Shown: positions 3,689 to 5,922 of the stretch, piece by piece | How positions within the stretch are numbered: the first letter of the stretch is position 1 | Layout: the number at the start of each line of letters is the position of its first letter | The notes under the pieces: model-generated | What the model saw: the letters and a program-made list of their open reading frames with translations, nothing else | What the model was told of the DNA's origin: nothing | Database searches by the model: none | DNA from: Candidatus Methylomirabilota bacterium | GTDB taxonomy: Bacteria; Methylomirabilota; Methylomirabilia; Methylomirabilales; JACPAU01 | Reading direction: 5' to 3' | Length of the DNA: 5,922 bases | Assembly (NCBI GenBank): GCA_016180705.1 | Contig: JACPAU010000116.1 | Coordinates: 1 to 5,922 of the forward strand | Made by a program: the position numbers and the translations under genes

Positions 3689-5922
3689 ATGCACTGCCCG
3701 GGGTGCGGCCACGATAACCGGGAGGGCGCTCGCTTCTGTGAGGCGTGCGGCCTTCCGGTCGAGCTCGAGTTACCGTGTCCCTCCTGCGGTCAGCGCACGC
3801 GCCCCGGGGCCCGCTTCTGCGATACCTGCGGGACGACGCTCAGCGCCTCCGCCCCCCAGCGGACCCCTGACGCCCGTCCCCCCGTTTCGTACACCCCCTA
3901 CCACCTCGCCAAGCGGATCCTCACCGAGGGAAGGGCGCTCCGGGGGGAGCGGAAGGAGGTGACCGTCCTCTTCGTGGACATCCAGGGTTCCACCGAGCTG
4001 GCCGGCGCGCTCGACCCCGAAGACTTCCACGCCGTGATGGACGGTGCCTTCCAGATCATGCTGGATGCCGTGCATCGCTGGGAGGGCACGGTCAACCAGT
4101 TCACCGGGGATGGGATCATGGCCCTCTTCGGGGCGCCGATCGCCCACGAAGACCATGCGCGGCGGGCCCTCCACGCGGCGCTAGAAGTTCAGCGGGCTTT
4201 CGGGGAGTACGCCGCCGGCCTGCGGCGCGATAAGGGGCTCTCGCTCCAGGTGCGGCTGGGCCTCAATAGCGGCCCGGTCGTCGTGGGCGCGATCGGGGAC
4301 GACCTCCGGATGGACTACACGGCCCAGGGACTGACCACGAACCTCGCCGCCCGGATGCAGCAGGCAGCCGATCCCGGAACGATCCTGGTCGCTGCCCCCA
4401 CCTATCGCCTGGGGGAGGGGTACTTCCGCTTCCGGCCGCTGGGCCCCGTACGCGTACGCGGCGTCGCAGAGCCGGTAGAGGCGCATGTCCTGGAAGGCGA
4501 GGGAACGGTCGTCTCGCGCCTGGAGGCTTCCCTGCGACGCGGCGTCTCCCCGTTCCGCGGACGCGAGGCCGAACTGCTCGCCCTCGGCGAGTGCTGGGAG
4601 GGGGTGGTCAAGGGGCAGGGGGAGGCTGTCTGTCTCGTCGGGGAGCCGGGCATCGGGAAATCGAGGCTCGCCTACGAGTTCCAGCGGAGCCTGGGGATCG
4701 CGGACCGGATCGAGGGCGCGGCCCTCTCCCACGCGCGAGGGGCGGCCTACTTCGTGTTCCGGCAGCTGCTCCGGCAACTGGCCGGCATCCAACCGGACGC
4801 CGACCTTTCGGCGACCCGCGATCACCTCCATCGGCGGCTCTGGGATCTGTCGCCCGACCTGGCGATGCTCGCCCCCGAGGTCCTTTCCATCACCGGTACG
4901 GGGTGTGAGGCGCTCTCCCAGCAACCGACCCACCAGCCCGACGACCGGCAGGATCGAGTTCGGGACGCGGTAACGGCATGGATCAGCGAGGAGTGTCGGC
5001 GCGCCCCGCGGATTCTCGTGATCGAAGACCTCCACTGGCTTGACCCGTCTTCGGAGGAGTTGGTGCGCCACCTTGCGCTCGAGTCCCGCCGGCTCCCATT
5101 GATGCTCCTCATGACCTCACGCCTTGCCCTCACCGGTACCAACCTCGAGCTCGGTCGAATCCGGGAACTGAACCTGCAGGCGCTCTCGACGGATCACGTC
5201 TACGCCCTCGTGGACGCCCAGGTGGAGCCCTACCCTGCATCCGAGCGCCTGCGCCGAATCGTCGCGGCCCGCTCGGAAGGGAATCCGTTCTACGTGGAGG
5301 AGCTCGTCCGGGCGTTCCGGGAGCGCGGCGACCTGCTGCTGAACCAGGGCGCCTACGACCTGCGCGAAGGAGTCGAGGCGATCATCCCCTCCACCATTCG
5401 TGCCCTCATCGCCCACCGGATCGATCGGCTCCCCGCTTCCGCCCGCGAGCTGCTCGCCGACGCCGCCGTACTCGGCAAGCAGTTTCCCCTCGCCCACCTC
5501 CGCGCGCTGGCCCCGACCGATCGCCTTGAGGACGATCTGACCCGGATCGAGCGCAGGGGCTTCCTCGACCGTCAGCGCTCAGGTCCCGTGGCCATCCTTG
5601 CATTCCGGCACGTTCTGACGCAGGACGTTGCCTACGGGACCCTGCTCCAGTCCGACCGGCAGGCCCGCCACCGGCGGACGGCCGAGATGCTCGAGCGCCT
5701 GTATCGGGGCCGCACGGAAGAGGTCTGCGATCAGCTCGCCCACCACTGGGCCCAGAGTGACCGGCGCATGCAGGCCGTGCCCTACCTGCTGACCTCCGCG
5801 GATGCTGCCGTGACCATTGGGGCCAACCGGGAGGCCATCGGGCATCTCCAGACCGCCCTCGGCCTAGTCACGGAGAACCCGGACGCGACGCAGGCCGAGA
5901 GGGACGCGATCCGTCTCAAGCT
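3689..5922 (+). CDS. Double zinc-ribbon, class III nucleotide cyclase, AAA/STAND ATPase and TPR signalling protein (3' truncated)
   Basis: The 744 visible codons run off the window; relatives often reach about 1000 residues or more. Two zinc ribbons open the protein (Cys3/6/17/20 and Cys30/33/44/47), then a Pro-rich linker. The cyclase domain spans about 88-270: metal-binding Asp97 (FVDIQGST) and Asp141 (TGDGIMALFG), with transition-state residues Asn218 and Arg222 (TNLAARM) all present. The base-recognising Lys is Gln137 and the Asp is Thr211, so cAMP synthesis is not assured. The ATPase begins near 288 (FRGREAEL), with Walker A GEPGIGKS (318-325), Walker B ILVIEDLHW (442-450) and GNPFYVEEL (531-539). 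A winged-helix-like region (about 565-670) and helical TPR-like sequence (from about 678) follow. No membrane segment is seen, so the protein is probably cytosolic. The ATG at 3689 is chosen because the first zinc ribbon begins there; GGGAG (3673-3677) lies upstream. Its signal and target are unknown. Confidence 0.9.
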   Translation, partial: MHCPGCGHDNREGARFCEACGLPVELELPCPSCGQRTRPGARFCDTCGTTLSASAPQRTPDARPPVSYTPYHLAKRILTEGRALRGERKEVTVLFVDIQGSTELAGALDPEDFHAVMDGAFQIMLDAVHRWEGTVNQFTGDGIMALFGAPIAHEDHARRALHAALEVQRAFGEYAAGLRRDKGLSLQVRLGLNSGPVVVGAIGDDLRMDYTAQGLTTNLAARMQQAADPGTILVAAPTYRLGEGYFRFRPLGPVRVRGVAEPVEAHVLEGEGTVVSRLEASLRRGVSPFRGREAELLALGECWEGVVKGQGEAVCLVGEPGIGKSRLAYEFQRSLGIADRIEGAALSHARGAAYFVFRQLLRQLAGIQPDADLSATRDHLHRRLWDLSPDLAMLAPEVLSITGTGCEALSQQPTHQPDDRQDRVRDAVTAWISEECRRAPRILVIEDLHWLDPSSEELVRHLALESRRLPLMLLMTSRLALTGTNLELGRIRELNLQALSTDHVYALVDAQVEPYPASERLRRIVAARSEGNPFYVEELVRAFRERGDLLLNQGAYDLREGVEAIIPSTIRALIAHRIDRLPASARELLADAAVLGKQFPLAHLRALAPTDRLEDDLTRIERRGFLDRQRSGPVAILAFRHVLTQDVAYGTLLQSDRQARHRRTAEMLERLYRGRTEEVCDQLAHHWAQSDRRMQAVPYLLTSADAAVTIGANREAIGHLQTALGLVTENPDATQAERDAIRLK

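Noticed and set aside
4447..4458. Perfect 12-base palindrome CGTACGCGTACG.
   Set aside because: It lies inside the cyclase gene and is explained by the Val-Arg-Val-Arg codons; there is no partner site elsewhere in the window.
4181..5071. A 296-codon open frame on the - strand inside the cyclase/ATPase gene.
   Set aside because: The + strand here encodes the cyclase core and the Walker A and B motifs. The - strand product has no recognisable domain.
3689..5922. Defence-type STAND NTPase or cyclic-nucleotide antiphage signalling system.
   Set aside because: The cyclase is a class III enzyme, not a CD-NTase or Pycsar-type gene with an adjacent effector. The upstream neighbours are transporter and AhpD-like genes, and nothing downstream is visible.

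Overview
The window is a strongly G+C-rich piece of bacterial chromosome (by eye about two thirds G+C or more). It is densely coded, with every recognisable gene on the + strand. The gene mix is a branched-chain amino acid exporter, a Bug/TctC-type carboxylate-binding protein with TctB, two AhpD-like proteins, and a zinc-ribbon/cyclase/AAA/TPR signalling protein. That mix fits an environmental, probably soil or subsurface, Gram-negative-type bacterium such as Rokubacteria/Methylomirabilota, a deltaproteobacterium or a betaproteobacterium. This placement is inference; nothing in the window fixes the taxon.

Layout: (1) 1-824 holds the 3' part of azlC and a complete azlD, overlapping by ATGA, for a two-subunit amino acid exporter. 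(2) 825-928 is a short gap with a plausible sigma70-type promoter (845-873), followed by tctC (929-1924) and tctB (1921-2385), overlapping by GTGA. The large tctA permease gene that normally follows is absent here. (3) 2386-2515 has an inverted repeat across the tctB stop codon, then a second plausible promoter (2424-2452). (4) 2516-3614 encodes two tandem 179-residue paralogues of the carboxymuconolactone decarboxylase/AhpD-like 'peroxidase-related' family, 19 bases apart and about 71% identical without gaps. (5) After a 74-base gap with a very G+C-rich hairpin, 3689-5922 is the 5' part of a large signalling protein with two zinc ribbons, a class III nucleotide cyclase domain, an AAA/STAND-type ATPase and the start of a TPR region. 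It runs off the window.

The genes look like several short transcription units and not one pathway. The two transport units handle small organic solutes (amino acid export; carboxylate capture). The AhpD-like pair is probably redox-related but lacks part of the canonical active site. The cyclase/ATPase protein is a cytosolic regulator whose target cannot be read from the sequence. No RNA gene, mobile element, CRISPR array or obvious novel defence system was seen. The most unusual feature is the duplicated AhpD-like pair, which keeps CxxC but has lost the family's Glu and His relay residues.
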